NCBI RefSeq assembly: GCF_000315625.1
Contig: NW_005434443.1
Span: 1-57,561, forward strand
Direction: 5' to 3'
Length of the DNA stretch: 57,561 nt
DNA from: Guillardia theta CCMP2712
Lineage: Eukaryota > Cryptophyceae > Pyrenomonadales > Geminigeraceae
A program made the position numbers and the translations under genes. How positions within the stretch are numbered: the first letter of the stretch is position 1; each line of letters opens with the position of its first letter. Below, in pieces: positions 27,966-41,456 of this stretch. Below the pieces are notes generated by a model that was given only the letters and a program-made list of their open reading frames with translations, had not been told where the DNA came from and searched no databases.

Positions 27966-30900
27966 ATGGCTGCAGCTGTTGTTGCCGCTACTTTGAATCG
28001 GCAGATGCGCGAAGCTGAACAGGAGCAGGAGCTCGATTACTCTCTACATGGCATGCTGGAGGACCCGCACACCTTTCAAAGCAGGATGGCGTCGGTGGAT
28101 AGCGTTCTGGAGGACCTCAAGTCAAAGTCCTTGTTCGGCCCCACGGATGATGCGCTGAAAGAGTCAGAGTCAAAGATTCATGCTCTCCTCGAGAAGGTGC
28201 AGGCCAGGATCGATCGCTCGACAAGATACCGAAAGCTCGCCGGCACCTCCCTCTTCTTCCTCCTCTTCATCCTCCTCGTCTTTGCCCAGCGTGACTCTCA
28301 AGTTCTCTACGTCATTGAAAGCTCGCTCCTCGACGCCCTTGTAGACGACCTTCCTTCCATGCGCTCGGGGGGCTTCATGAACTCCGGGGTAGGAGCCACG
28401 GGATACATCCGCAACAACGACGACCTCTACTCCTGGCTGCAGCAGAGTATCCTCCCGTCCGTCTTCCAAGACCCCGTCTGTGGTGACGGAGTCTGCGACA
28501 GCCCTGCGGAGTACCCGGGCTTCGGTCGCTTCGGCTGCATCCCAGACTGCGGCAAGTATCCCAACCTGACGAGCGTGTCCCTGAGCCTCAAGGACGTGAT
28601 CGCTGACAGCGGAGCCTTGCTGGGGTGGGACCTGACGCTCCTCGACTCGAGCCTGGACCCGAGCAGGAGCAAGTTCACCTACAACATCTACAGCGACACC
28701 ATGAACGCCTTCGTCTTCGAGCAAGACATTGACAACGCGACGCTCTCGCTCGAGCTTCCCGACGGGCAGTACACGCTCGTGATGTATCAGACGAAGCAGA
28801 CGACAGACTTGGTGGACCTGTCTACCATGGAGCACTACCTGAGACTCAATGCGAAGTAAGTAAGTGAATCTTTAGTTATATTCGTTAATGTTGATCGACA
28901 GCACAATCCCGGAGAAGGAACTTTCAAATAGTTTGCACTATGGCGACATGCGGGAATTTCTCTCGTCGGCGATTCTTTTGCTGGAGAACATCATTCATTA
29001 CTGCTCGAAAGAAAGTTCTAGAACCTTTCAAGAATGTCAAGAGCTCAATGTTGAAGGTCTTTCGTTGTTATTGGCCTTATACACTTTCTGATTATCCTTA
29101 TTCGCTTCAGATTTGATCGCTCATTTTCTTGATTCCTATGGACTAAACGGCAGCGTATCCATGAAAGATCGGAGGACAAAAGTCCTCACGCCTCTGTTAA
29201 ATGTAATACACCTGCTCTCACATGCTTGGACTCAAATGCTTTTCTCAGATCAAATTCTGCTCGGCCCCGAACCTTCGCAACAAAACCTACGCGGCCCTCA
29301 AAGAACTGTTCACTTCCTACCAGACCTCCGGCTGCTCCGACTCGAACGCCTTACGCGCAACCCAGCAGAGTCTGTCAGCGACGATGAAGAGAAGCAAGAG
29401 GCCCCTACAAGTACTGCAAGACTTGGTGGACGCGAAGAACAAACATCAGTCCCAACGAGCAACCGCAGCAGGGGGAACACAACAAGTCGGATATACTTGC
29501 TCCTCCCACGCTGACTGCGCTGCCTCCTCCTTCTGCGCTGCATGGACTGTAGTGGCTCCCAGCACCAGCTCCTCCTCCTCAAGGCCAACCAACAGCGCCT
29601 CCTCCTCCACCTTCGTCTGCAAGCCCTGCGCTCTCTGTACCGTGGACACCAGGGACTCCTACGACGGCGTCTGTCCTCAGGACAAGTGCCCTGGCTCCGG
29701 CGGCTTTCCGCCCTGCGTTAACGCCTCTGCTCTTCTCGCCAGCTTCTCCTCCTCCTGCGAGAACCACAACCACTTTGACATCTGGTCCTACGGCTCCTCC
29801 TCCTCCGGCCCGCCGGTTGTCATCCCTCCCTTCACGCCCAAGGTGCTGGAGGTGACGCCGTTCAACCGCATGGTCGGAGCTCTCGTGGTCTCGCAGAAGC
29901 GCATGCAGAGTCTGCCCACGTGCGTCGATCACATCCAGGACCCAGGGCTGCACAACTACACGCTCCTCGCTCAGAGCAGCATCAACTGCCCCTCGACCTC
30001 CGCGCAGGAGAGCACTCCCTTCGGCTTCGACCCGACCTTCATGCCCTCCAGCAGCCTCTACAACGGCGAGCTGCGAGCCGATCGCTTCTACGGCGACAGC
30101 GAGCGACACTCGTTCGTGGACGACAGCGGGCAGGAGGTGATCTCCTACCCGTACGGCTTCTTCCCCCACCGCTACGACTCCAACCACCTCGACCTCAACA
30201 TGGACGGCGAGCTGACGCCCGACGAGCTCGCTCGTGACGTCAACGGCTCTGACTTCAGCAAGAGCCCAGCTGTGGTGGTGAGCTTGGAAGCGGACAACTT
30301 CAAGGTGTACTTCGACGAGCGGCTGTCAAGGAAGCAGGCGCTCGACATGCTGACGAGCCTGCAGGACGGGAAGTTCATCGACTTCCAGACCAAGCAAGTC
30401 TCCGTGGAGCTCATGACCTACAACGCGGTCAGAAACATCCTCTCCTACTGCCAGGTGACCTTCACCTGGGACGTCGGGGGAAAGATCCCGTGGGAGTACA
30501 AGATCACGACGGTGGGGGTGGACAAGATCAAGCACCCGAGCACGTGGCAGCTGCTGCTCATGCTCGCCATCCTGCTGGCCCTGGTGATCAACATGGGGAT
30601 GGAGGTGACGGACATCCTGCACCACCTGAGAAAGTTCTCTGCCTCCTCCTACTTCACCGACCCCTTCAACCTCATCGACTGGCTTCACTTCGCGTTCCTC
30701 GTCGGCTCGGTAGTCAGCTGGCTCCTGCTGCACAGCAAGGCGCGAGCCTTCAGCCTCAAGGTCGGTTACCCGATCCTCTTCTACGGGCCCGAGTACGGCA
30801 GCTCGCGACGAGTCTCCTCCGCCTCCAGCCAAGAGCTTCCCGGTGACTTCGAGAGTCCCATCGCAGTCACCAGCTTCGCCAAGGCCAGGAGGCTGCGGAC

Positions 30901-32624
30901 CAACAACCAGGCCGAGTACGACTTCCTCCTCCTGCTTGACTCGGTCAAGGCCATGGCGTCGGCAGAAGACATGTACGCCTTCTTCGCGGGGATGAGCATC
31001 GTGCTGTTTGTGTTCCGAATGCTCAAGTCGCTGGACTTCCAAGAGCGGATGGGGATGGTGACGAGGACGATCGGGAGGGCGTCGAGCGATCTGTTTCACT
31101 TCCTGCTGCTGTTCATGATCGTGTTCTTGGGGTATGCCATCGTCGGCGTGTTCCTCTTCGGCCATCAGTACGAGGTTTTGATTCCATTACTTGGTTCATA
31201 CATGATCCTTACGACCGTTGCAGGGGATGTCAAACTTGAGCTCGGCCTGCAAGACTCTCGCCATGATGCTCTTCAATCTTGACTCGACCTTGTTCTACTC
31301 CTCGGTACTATCAGAGGAACTTGATGGATATCGTTGACTCTTTTGTTCAGCTTTCACATTCGTCATCGGACGGAGCAGTACAAGTGTTTCTATGGTCCTA
31401 CGTGTTTGTCGTCTTCTTCCTCCTCTTCAACATCTTCCTCGCTATCCTGGTCGACGCGTACGTCAACGTCAAACATGAGGTCGATAAGGCCAACGGGCTC
31501 CTGCAGGACATCGCCCTGTTCGCCGTCCACGGGGCTCGTCGGGTGATTTCTCCCAGCTCAACTTTTATCTCGGACCAGCAGCTGGAGAAGCTACTCAAGG
31601 AGAAGCTGGAGGCCATATGTGTCAAGAACGTCATCCAAGGTGAAGTCAACCAGCACCTCGCCCACCAGAAGGCCATCCTCTTGAAGGGAGGGCATCAGAT
31701 CGGACCGCAGCAGCTCGGCTCCCTGCTGGGCTTCCAAGAGGCCAAGGAGGATGAGGTGGAGGCTTCTGCAACAAGCCTGGACGTTCCAGTGTCGGAGAAT
31801 GCGGCCATGCAGGACGTGATGAGCAGGTACGGGGAGGACGTGGCAGAGCTGCGAGATCGGAGGAACACGGAGCTCAAAGAGATCGTGGGGATGGAGAACA
31901 TGAGGTGAGAGGAGGGAGAGGGAGGCGAACAGCGAGCTGACGGCTTGTGCAGACGTCTGCTCGCCATGAACGCGATTCAGATCGGGATCATGGAGGAGCA
32001 GCGCAGGCTGATTGACCTAGTGGAAGGCATCGCTCGCAAGTCAAACGTGCAGATTCCAAGGACAAGGAGCTGCTTCGAACTGTTTGGGAAGGAGCGAGAA
32101 GGAAACAAGCGGCTGAACCTGACCGTCCTCTCAGCCTCAAAGCTTCCTAAGATGGACTTCTTTCGTAGTTGCGACCCATACTGCGTCGCCTACATCAACG
32201 GCAGCGGGTCCTCCCCCTCCTTCCGCACCAGCGTCGTGCAGAGAAGCACCTCGCCGACATGGAACGAGAAATTCACATGGAAGCTCGGGGGCGACACAAC
32301 TATCCTCACCATCACCCTCTGGGACAAAGACAACGTTGTTCGTGCCTTTGTTTCTCGTCGTTTGACTAGCATGCGCAGGTGTCAAAGGACGACTTGATCG
32401 GCACGGTCATAGTGGATCTCAGGAGCTGTGTGGCGGGAGAAGCAAGGAGAGCAGATTTCCAGGTCAGGAACCCTCAGTGCCAGGCGAAGCTAAAGGATGC
32501 AACATTGTGTCTTGAGATCGAAATATTTGAGGAAGAGGAGATGACAGAGGAGGATTTGGACCAACAACCTAGTGAGTCTCCTGAGATAAGGTATGCTCCC
32601 CCTAGAGTTATCAAGGATGATTGA
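27966..32624 (+). CDS. PKD2-like: Polycystin-2-like channel, copy B (C-terminal C2 domain)
   Basis: Eight exons (27966-28855, 28902-29056, 29111-29202, 29249-31174, 31224-31304, 31351-31904, 31953-32334, 32379-32624) close to exactly 1,442 codons. Domains follow copy A: TM1 at about residues 92-110, Cys-rich insert, EF-hand-like DLNMDGELTPDE, channel helices 2-6, pore exon (GMSNLSSACKTLAMMLFNLD), final helix (WSYVFVVFFLLFNIFLAILVDAY), heptad-like segment and C2 domain (DFFRSCDPYC, WDKDN, KDDLIG). Exons 5 and 6 have the same lengths (81 and 554 nt) as in copy A. The last exon is 75 nt longer, adding an acidic tail (EEEEMTEEDLDQ). It is the intact member of the pair. Outside the converted blocks the two proteins are clearly diverged, so they are old paralogues with partly homogenised sequence. 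Confidence 0.92.
28363..28845 (+). repeat. Inverted near-identical block A, right arm
   Basis: Partner of 26069-26550. Only about two base differences are visible (ATG/ATC near the end, GACAGC/GACAGT in the middle). Confidence 0.9.
29495..31174 (+). repeat. Inverted near-identical block B, right arm
   Basis: Partner of 23733-25385. The arms are separated by about 4.1 kb, so the locus could form a large imperfect hairpin or recombine intrachromosomally. Confidence 0.9.
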
Positions 32625-33711
32625 TGGCAATAAAGTGCAATTTTTGATAGCAGTCTGATCAGCTACTTACCAGCTGGTGCTTATCTTACCATCCAACCTC
32701 CAGTTCCAACTCTGCTTTCTCTCTCCTTTCTCCTTCTTCTGTTCCTGTTATTAGTGATCATCATTGCCTCCAATTCTCATTTTCTTTTTCTGGCTGTCCT
32801 CGATCTTCCTCTTCCTCTGCCTTCTCTTCTGCCTCACCATATTCTCTCCTCTATCTATATCTCTATCTCTCCTTGTCCTCCTCCTCCTCCTCCTCCTCCT
32901 CCTCCTCCTCCTCCTCCTCCTCCTCCTGGAAATTTGACTAGGTATGTCATATTCCGACAACCCCCTGAGGGTTTTCTTTGACAACATCACCACCCCACCC
33001 CATCGATTCCGGAAAACACATACCATTTGCCATGTACCCCACCTGGTTCAATCTCGAACCCCACCCCTCCTCCTTATCCAGCCGTTGGATTCCAACGGGG
33101 AGATGAGGTCAAGGTAACCACTACCCCTTGTGGTGACCAATCAAGTACCCTACCGACTCTATCCTCTGACCGGCTGCCATGCGGCAGTTGCGAATGAAGT
33201 TGGAGGAGGAGGAGAGAGAGGAGGAGAGGAGGAGGAATGCAAGGAACAGAGAGCGAGATCCTGTGAAACGAGAGCGATGAGTAGGAGGAGGGGAGACGGA
33301 GAAGGGAAAGTGAAGAATCGGTTTTTGCCGGGAGGCGCCGAAATGCGTCGAGAGAACAGTCAACTATTTGGAGTGGTGTTCATGTTTAGCGAAGTAAGTT
33401 TAGAAGTGAGTCGATGAATGTCGAGAAGGAAAAGGAAACTACAGGATGGCAGCTCAAGCTGAACATGTAGATCAAGGTGCTTTCCGTAGATTGGTTCTGG
33501 TTTTCTTTCATGAAATCTGGTTGAGCGCATCGTACAATCTTGAAGCCCCTCATTTCGAATTTGAAATGGACAAGGGAGATAGTTAGACTTGAACTGGTCT
33601 AAACTTGTTGTGCCAATCCTTTTGGAGACTCATTGTTGACGTGATAGTTGGCAGGAAGAAAGTTGAAATTGATTCAAGACAAATACCAACAAACTAGGAT
33701 GCAGCAGTAAC
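32625..33711. other. Spacer with TCC microsatellite and TACCC motifs
   Basis: No gene is seen. It contains a pure TCC tract of about 50 bp (32877-32926), TACCC/CCACCCC motifs (32960-33165), a GGA-rich stretch (33205-33300), and then AT-richer sequence that is probably the promoter and 5' UTR of the next gene. Confidence 0.6.
32877..32926 (+). repeat. TCC microsatellite
   Basis: About 16 uninterrupted TCC triplets. Confidence 0.95.
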
Positions 33712-36700
33712 ATGCAAGTAGTGAAGATCGACATGACGGCCTGGCGTTGGACTAGGATCAACTCTTTCTGTCTCATCGTGTTTCTTCATTTGATCTTCTT
33801 GTCGTCGGGTGTTGAGGCCGTAGATCGAATCCTGGCATCGGTATGAAACCCCTGCTCTCGGCTCTTCCTGCATGTTTCTACCTTCTGACATACCTGCAGG
33901 CGAGCTTTCCCGCAGACGCGCGATGGATGACTTCATATCTGAATGACATTCCTGCTCCATACCAAGTTCAAGTGGACAACACAGGCGCCTCGGCTACAGA
34001 CCGATCAAATGACAATCAACCATGGTACTTCACTTCTGGCGCGGTCTTTTCTGGCGACATGTCCGATGCGTACAACGGACTTCTATCGGTGATGAGATCT
34101 GCATCGTCGGTTTGTTGACACTGACGATGAATCTTCAGTTTCGCTTGATGCATGTTCAAATTGCTGATAGCAATGCTGTGATGATCAAGTCTCATCCGAT
34201 CGTCATCCTTAAGGCTACCTGCGGCTATTCCCTCACTTGGACGCCAAAGTCATTCCCTTCCACAGACATGGTCACTGTGAATTTGAACGAATACTCCGGT
34301 ATATGGCTACATGCTGATATCTAACGTGAATTGAACGAGTGTGCAGGATGGAAGGATAGTAGGACTGGAAAGGCACCCGACAATCTTGATTTTTTGGGTG
34401 TTCTAAGCCATTTGGAGTCAATCAAGATCTTGTAATACACTCATTGCTTTGACTCTTTCTTGTTCATGACATTTGCTCCCGCGTGAATGAGAAACTAATT
34501 AGCTTATTACAGGGGGTCATATTTCACTAGCGCTGAGACTACTAAGCTTATGGTAGACTTGTATGTCTCCATATGTTGTTGTGTTCCTGACATTGTTTAA
34601 ATCAACAGGATGTAAAGCTGATTGCTGGGTCAAGATCCCAGTATCCATGCTGCAATGCTCGCAGTGAGGTATAGCTATTCAAGTACTCGGGAACTTTACG
34701 TTGACTCTGTCAAAGGTCGATGCTTGCACAACAAAGCCCTCCCAAGAGTTCAACCCACCTAATCTAGTGTTCTATTGCGAAGGAAGGTGATTATTTACCA
34801 TTGTCCGATGAAGGGCAACGGACATCAGAACGAGTCATTCTGAAAGTTTTACTCCACAGTCAGAGAAAATCAGTGAAGATCTCAAAGATTTATCCGAGGT
34901 AACTTGATCTCGTGATCTATGAAGGATATTTAACTGCCCCCCAGGTATTCTCGTCGGACTGGCGGCACCTGGATTACAGTCACGGGTAAGGTTATACTCT
35001 ACGGTGGCTGAAGTTGTTCACTCGCTTGTTCTTTCAGGCGAAAACTTTGGGCTAGCTGGAACCAAGCCAATTGTTCGTATTGATGGAAGACAGGTAAGAG
35101 TCGATACTGTCCATGGAGGCGTCAACTGACGTCAATGCAGTGTGAAGCTACGAAGTTTGTTCCCAGCAGAGCACTGGTCCAACTTCCAAGTACCATCGAC
35201 GCCTCAACGATTCTGGCTCCATTGGTTGTGCATGAAAGCTTGATATAAATTTGACCTTGACACTTGAAATGCAGAACAACAAGCGAGGCAACGCCCTGCT
35301 GAATGCATGGATGACTGCTACAGACTCTATGAAGGTTCGCTTCCTGCTACAACAGAACAAGACGATAACACTTGGCTCAGAATATGTACCCCGAGCATTG
35401 CTGGAACGGTATGAAGGATGATGGAACGGACAAAGGATACAACTATGGAACGGTATATCCCTTCCTTCTGGACCTGAAGCCAACCCTCTGTGATATTCTT
35501 CTCTCTGCAGGAGGCAGCACCCAAGTATATCAACCAAGGAGAGACTGGGATTGACACCGGTAAACCCCGACGCGTATCTTGACTTGACACTGAGAGGAGT
35601 CGACCAGGTGGCCCATGCTTCCCCTCGCACTGCAGCAGCTGCCCAGACTCCTCCAAGTCATGGTGTGACTCCAACTACCAAGTGCGCCTCAGCCTCTGCT
35701 GCCGGTCAAGTTCGGGGCCCTGACCTTGTTCACTCAGATCATCGCTGAGTCCAGTGGAACCTGCAAGGGCCGCGGGGACCCCGTGACGGCCTGCAACCAA
35801 AACTTCCCATACCAGGTCAGCCTCGACGAGGTAGGGCTTGTCAATCTGACTCGATACCAGCGTTTCCCTTCTCTTTGTCCAGATAATCTTGACACTCCTC
35901 TGGTCTCCAACGTGGTCAGTAGATACAGTCCTACCTCTCTCTTTCAGTATCTTTCTCCCTCCTCCTCTCCTTTCTTCAACCCTCTTGCTGACCTTCTAGA
36001 GCTTCTTCTATCCTTTCCTCATTCCTCCCCTTCTGCAGTTTGCCTTTGCTCCTATCATCACAAGCACCCACAGGTCTCTACTCTGAGGTCGCAGACTCGG
36101 TACAGCACATCATCCTTGACCCAGACTGATAAGGTGTCCTCTCCTGTGAACTCTCCTACTCTTCATGACTCTTTCTCGTCTCGCCCAGTACTTCGACCTC
36201 CTGGACATCCGGAGCACAAACATCACGGCTCAACTCGCCGCTATCGACACTTCGATGACTGTCTTCAGCATCATCGACCTGGTCTGCCAGCATCAGAACA
36301 CTCCTCTGACTAGAAACTGCCTTGCTGATGGCACCGCGACCGAGCTCGTACAGGTTTCTCCACACCCAAGAACTTTTCTTTGGTCCGTTCTGAACTTTTG
36401 AACCTTCTAGAACTTTGTCAAGATCTTTGACGCCAGCGACTTCACGGTAACTTCCCTCACCTCCTCATCTCCTCCTGATCAATTTCCATGCAGAAGTACG
36501 AGGTGGTTCTGGTGGAGCAGATCACTGGGGACAACACGATCAAGGTTTCCAGGGGCAAGGGAGGAACGACTGCTATCACCTTCACTGCAGGAAGTAAGGT
36601 GTATCAGTGTGGCAAGAACGAGTACTGCGCAACCAGTCAAGACCTGGCCAACAACCGCTACATCCGAGTAGACGACGAGATCATGAAAGTGACAAGTGCT

Positions 36701-39700
36701 GGCGGCATCGCCATGGTGTCTATCCCCAGCACGACATGTGGCAGCGGCTACAACGGCTCTACTGCTCTTATCGTGGAGTGTGTGGCTCCCTGTACCAGCA
36801 GGACTCCTCTGACTGGCAGCGTACAAGTCAATCCCTCAGACAACTCCATTGCAAGCGTCACCGTCACTGACCCTGGCTCAGGATACTCCTCTAAATTCCT
36901 CCCCACCATCACCGTAGCCAACGGAGACGGCTGCACCCTGACGCCTCTCTGGACCTCTGCCATCGTGAGCCGAGCGCAGGCGCTCACAACCGCTCAAGCG
37001 CACGCCAACGTCCCGACAATCTCCCGCATGGACTGTATCGACTCCGATGAGACCGGAGACAACTGCGGTGGGAGGTGCAAACCCTGCCCGTCGGGTGTCC
37101 GCGGCCCCCAGCAGCAGGTGAACTTTCTCGAGCTGCTGCATTCAACGCTGTCTTACCATCTTCCTGCAGGATACCGTTCTATGTCTCACTCCCGAGCTCA
37201 AGCATGGGCTCAACCCGAGTGACCTGGCAGTGACCGTTGAAGCAGCACCAGGACCCACGAACTCCCCCTACCAAGTTCGTATGAACGAGATGAAGACCGG
37301 CTGGGTGGACAAGTCCTCCTACTCAGTCTCGTGCGTCTCAGAGCAGAACCGAGGGTTCGAGTACGGGGCTCATGACTTCGTGTGGAGCTCCAGCCTCAAG
37401 AGCGACTACGCAGTTGTCGTCACGGGGACGACAGTCGATGGCAACACGGGAGACACATACGTTGTCGGGGCGATGGTGAAGCAAGTGACTATTGAGGGGA
37501 AGCACATCATGTCAGCAGAGCAGATGGGATCGTTGACTGTCACTACCAGCCTGTCCACCTGCACTCCGACCATCACCGGAATCCATGATGTTGTCGGGCT
37601 GCAATATGGCTGTGCTCTCAACGGCTTCATCGCTCGTTTCTCCAAGTCAGGCAAGGCCATGTGGCTCAACAAGGTTGAAGCAACAGGGAGCTCTACTACC
37701 CCCATGTCTGTTCTGACTGACGCAGCGTTCGACCCCGCTCGCTCTGAGCTCTACGTAGTTGGTCACTACAGCGACGGCCAGACGGACGGCCAGTATGCAA
37801 CGACGCTGAACCTCTACGATGTGAATCCATCTACTCGAACCTCCGCGGCAACGACTACAAACACCATGGCGATGGAGACTCTCACGTCCACTAACGGCAT
37901 CTACCAGGAAGGCATCATCGTCAAGTACGGCAGGGAAGGCAACGTACTGTGGTACAAGAAGATCGACGCCTCGGTCTTGTCGTCGGGTGCTGGAATGATC
38001 GTGTCAGACCTCAAGATTGAGACTTACAAGGCAAGCACTAGCAACATCATCAACACCCAGCTGCATGGCATCGGCAAGCCTCCCACAGCTCCCACGTCCA
38101 CCAGCCGAGTCGACATCAACTATGACTCCGGCATTGCCCAGCAGGCAGTCCAGGGAGGCACCGGCACAGTCAGCACGATCACTCTCGCCTCCACCGCCTC
38201 CAGCACCAACAAGTGGTATAACGGCCTGACCATCAGGATCACCAAGGGACCTGGTTACGGTCAGAAGCGAACCATCTACGAGTACGACGGGACCTCCAAG
38301 GTCGCCAAGGTTCAGCCCGACTGGGACCCGCAGCAGCTCCCAACCTCAGCATCGCAGTACGTCATTGAGGGAGGCAGGCCGACCTCGTGGGTGTCTGGGA
38401 TGCACTGGAGCAACGGAGGCGTGTACGTCAGCGGCAAGATTCAAACTTTCTGCGGCCAAAACTGCTTCACAAACGCGGACAAGAACGCGACATACGTTCG
38501 GATGGGAGAAATGCGTGACGTATATCGCGACTCGACGTCCAAGACAACTCCTAAGCACATTGACGTCATTCTCTCTCAGGACGACCACCAGAACTTCGTC
38601 TCTCAGTTTGACATGGACGGCAGAGTCTTCTGGACCCGCCTGGTTGGCTCCAACGGCCTCTACGGGCAAGTTGTGAACGGTGCCCTGGCCAGCTTCACAT
38701 TTCACAGCAGTCAAACTCTAGAAGACAACATGTTCGAGGGGGCGCTGGTGACTGTCGTCGCTGGAACGAACATGGGGGAGACAAGAATGATCAGCTCCTT
38801 CTCCGCCTCGACCAACAACGTGACTGTTTCCACTGATTTCAGTGATCCATGCGACAGCACTACCAAGTTCATCATCTCCAACAAGGGCACTACGGGCACC
38901 GTCACCTCCGTCACAGCCCCCAATACGGCCATCCTCAGCGGAGACTTCCTGTCGTTCGACGACGCATACAAGGGCTTCAACATCATCTTCTCTAAAGCTG
39001 ATGGTACCACTCGATCCCTCGTACGCATCGACAGCTACACGGCCAGCACCCAAACCTTCACCTTCAAGGCCTACGGCACCTCCTTCACTGCTGCTGCCAA
39101 CGACCAGTAAAGATTGACTTACACGCCGGGCCCGCCTCTGACCTTCTCTCCAGGTTCCACATCCTCGATGCCGCCACTATCGCCGCCATGTCAGTGGCTG
39201 ACGATAAAGTTTTCCTCACGGGTCTCGCCACCCAGTCGTACCTCCGCGTTCAGAACTGCTCCTTCGACAGCGCTACCGTCCTCGAGGGCCCACCGGCCAA
39301 CACTCAGCCCACCCAGGTGTTCGAGTGCGCCAACGTGGGAACCAGTCTCATGGGCCCGACAACCTACGACCCCAGCAGCGTCGCGCTGGTGGCTCAAGGG
39401 TCCAACAAGAGCGACGCCTCGGTTGGGATGCTGAAGGCGTTCACGGGCTGGGGCATGTACACTCTTGCTTACAACGGTTCCGGCGCGGCCACGTGGCTGC
39501 AGCAGGCGAGCGGCGGGACGATCCGACCACGAGCGATCGTAGCAGTTGAGCCATCGATCGGAGGAAGAGCGCTCGAGAGTCAGTGGGGAGGAACTCCAGA
39601 CTCCAGGTCCCTCCCCAGCAGGAACCAGCCTGACGATGCATCGCATGCTCGCGACGTGGGCTCGGAGAATTTCCCGACGGCTGTGATCGACGGGAGGTAT

Positions 39701-41298
39701 GTCTACGTGGCCAGCGAGGTCTACGACTGGATGAACGCAACAGACTTTGGTAGGACAAGATTCCCGTTGGAGTGCAGTCGCGGAAAGACGCTCGGCGAGA
39801 AGTCGGTCTCGACAGATCGTCTCCTCGATGCTCAGTGCGCTGGTCAGGTCGTGGCAAAGGGCTCTTCCTCTTCCTGGCCCGGGTCCCACACAGCCTCCCC
39901 TGACATCGTCCTCGTCCAGTACTCCATGCAGGATGGGACTGTCAACCTGATCCGTCGCACCGGGCAGATGGACGGGAAGGAGACTGTGACGTCCATGGCT
40001 GCTGACCCCTTGACGGGCTCAGTCTACTTGACTGGTCAGTACTACGTAAAGTCAACGAGCGACGTACAAGGAGGAGAGACGAGGACGGGAGGGGAAGACA
40101 TCTTCGACCTTGTGGCTGCTAAGAGGGGGGAGAGTGTGGGCTGTCCCTTGCAGCGAGTCGACGGGACTCTCAGCCTCGGGGAGTCGGGCACCCCCTACTG
40201 CAAGTTCTACGCGCAGGCCAAGTCGACAGCAACTGGGACTGGCTATCTTGTGAAATTCTCTTTCAACGGCGATGAAAACAACAGGGGCAACTTGAACCGC
40301 CGGCTGGTCCCCTCCATCACGGGCCACCTGACCGCTAGCAGCTCCCTGCTCTCCTGCCAGGACAAGAACCTGGTCACCGCAGACACCAACGGCCAGACCC
40401 ATGTCCTGACAGGAAGCGCGGACTGCAAGACTCACGTCAGCGGCTGCAGCTGCCTGTACCTTGTCATCCAGTCCAGACTGACCGACGGGGCTGCTGTCTA
40501 CCAGGACTCTGGGACTGGACCGACGTCCCAGCTCAGCGGCTACAAGATCAGGATCACAGCAGGGAGGTCCAAGGGATACGAGGGTATCATATCCGCCTAC
40601 AGCGTGTCGTCCAAAGTCTACAACGTGATTCCCTCCCTCCCCTCAACCGGCGTCGACGAGACTTCACTGTTCCAGCTCTTCCCCTGGAGCGAGTTCACCT
40701 CTAGGCTCCACCTGCCCTCCTGCTCCGCCCCCGTCAACGCTGGCTGCGGCGCATACAACATCGACTGGGCCAAGACCATCGGCCGCTCTCTCTCTACGGG
40801 CGGCAACACGCAGACGACGGCGCAGACGTCTCCTGTCTCCCTCAGCCTCGTCCATTCTGACTTACTTGTCGCTGGCACCTTCTCCGGCTTCGTAGGCTCC
40901 ACTACCACCGGACAAGTCAGGTGAACAGAAGATCTATCATCGCTTCCTCCCCCTTCCCCTTCCTTCTTGCTCTTCGTCATTCGTTTGAACTCCTCTCCAT
41001 CGCTTCTTGCCCATCCTCCACCTCCTCCATCGCTTCCCAACCTCCTCCTCCTCCCCACTAGATCTTCCTCTTTTTCCTCCCCTCCACAGATCTTCTTCTT
41101 CCTCCTCGCCTCGTCTAGATCCTCCTCCTCTTCCCCACCTTCAGATCCTCCTCCTCTTCCCCTCTTCTAAATCCTCTGCTTGCAAAGGCTGTCTGACCCT
41201 CTTCCCGCAGCCTTGGCTTCGAAGGCATCGACGAGGTCGTCGGGTTTGCCAATCAGAACTCGCAGATCGGATCTTTCTTGACAAGACTGGAGGACTGA
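33712..41298 (+). CDS. Large secreted protein: laminin IV-like, IPT/TIG and beta-propeller-like repeats
   Basis: A long gene with many short exons up to 37117 (for example 33712-33840, 33900-34088, from 34139), then long exons 36494-37117, 37170-39106, 39152-40920 and a last exon 41211-41298. The product is roughly 2,000 residues. It begins with a signal peptide (INSFCLIVFLHLIFLSSGVEA). The next 180 residues follow the laminin IV (domain B) pattern: PWYFTSGAVFSGD, AYNGLLSFRL, then WKDSRTG and VLSHLESIKILGSYF. Then comes an IPT/TIG-like domain (ISKIYPR, GGTWITVTGENFG, VRIDGRQC). A Cys motif of the DSDETGDNCGGRCKPC type follows near 37040-37085. The long exons encode repeats like SBBP beta-propeller blades (GFIARFSKSGKAMWLNKV; GIIVKYGREGNVLWYKK; FVSQFDMDGRVFWTRLVG). 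There is no later membrane segment, so it is probably an extracellular or surface-associated adhesion protein. Middle exon borders (35.2-36.2 kb) are tentative. Confidence 0.75.
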
Positions 41299-41400
41299 GG
41301 GCCCCCAAACTTCTCCTCTTCCTCCACGTAGCATAGAAACGCTTCTTTCAACCTCATGTGTGCTTGTTTATACCTCAAGAGTGCTAAACAACAAAAGCTC

Positions 41401-41456
41401 TCTTCTCCTCCCTCCCCTCCTCCCTCCCCTCCTCCCTCCCCTCCTCCCTCCCCTCT
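41401..41456 (+). repeat. CCTCCCTC tandem tract
   Basis: A pyrimidine-rich tandem lies between the last exon of the secreted protein gene and the 3' end of the SMCHD1-like gene. Confidence 0.8.

Noticed and set aside
29579-31165. Long minus-strand frames antisense to polycystin copy B (and + strand frames over copy A)
   Set aside because: Composition is that of a GC-rich antisense shadow; both arms show the same shadow because the coding strand is identical.
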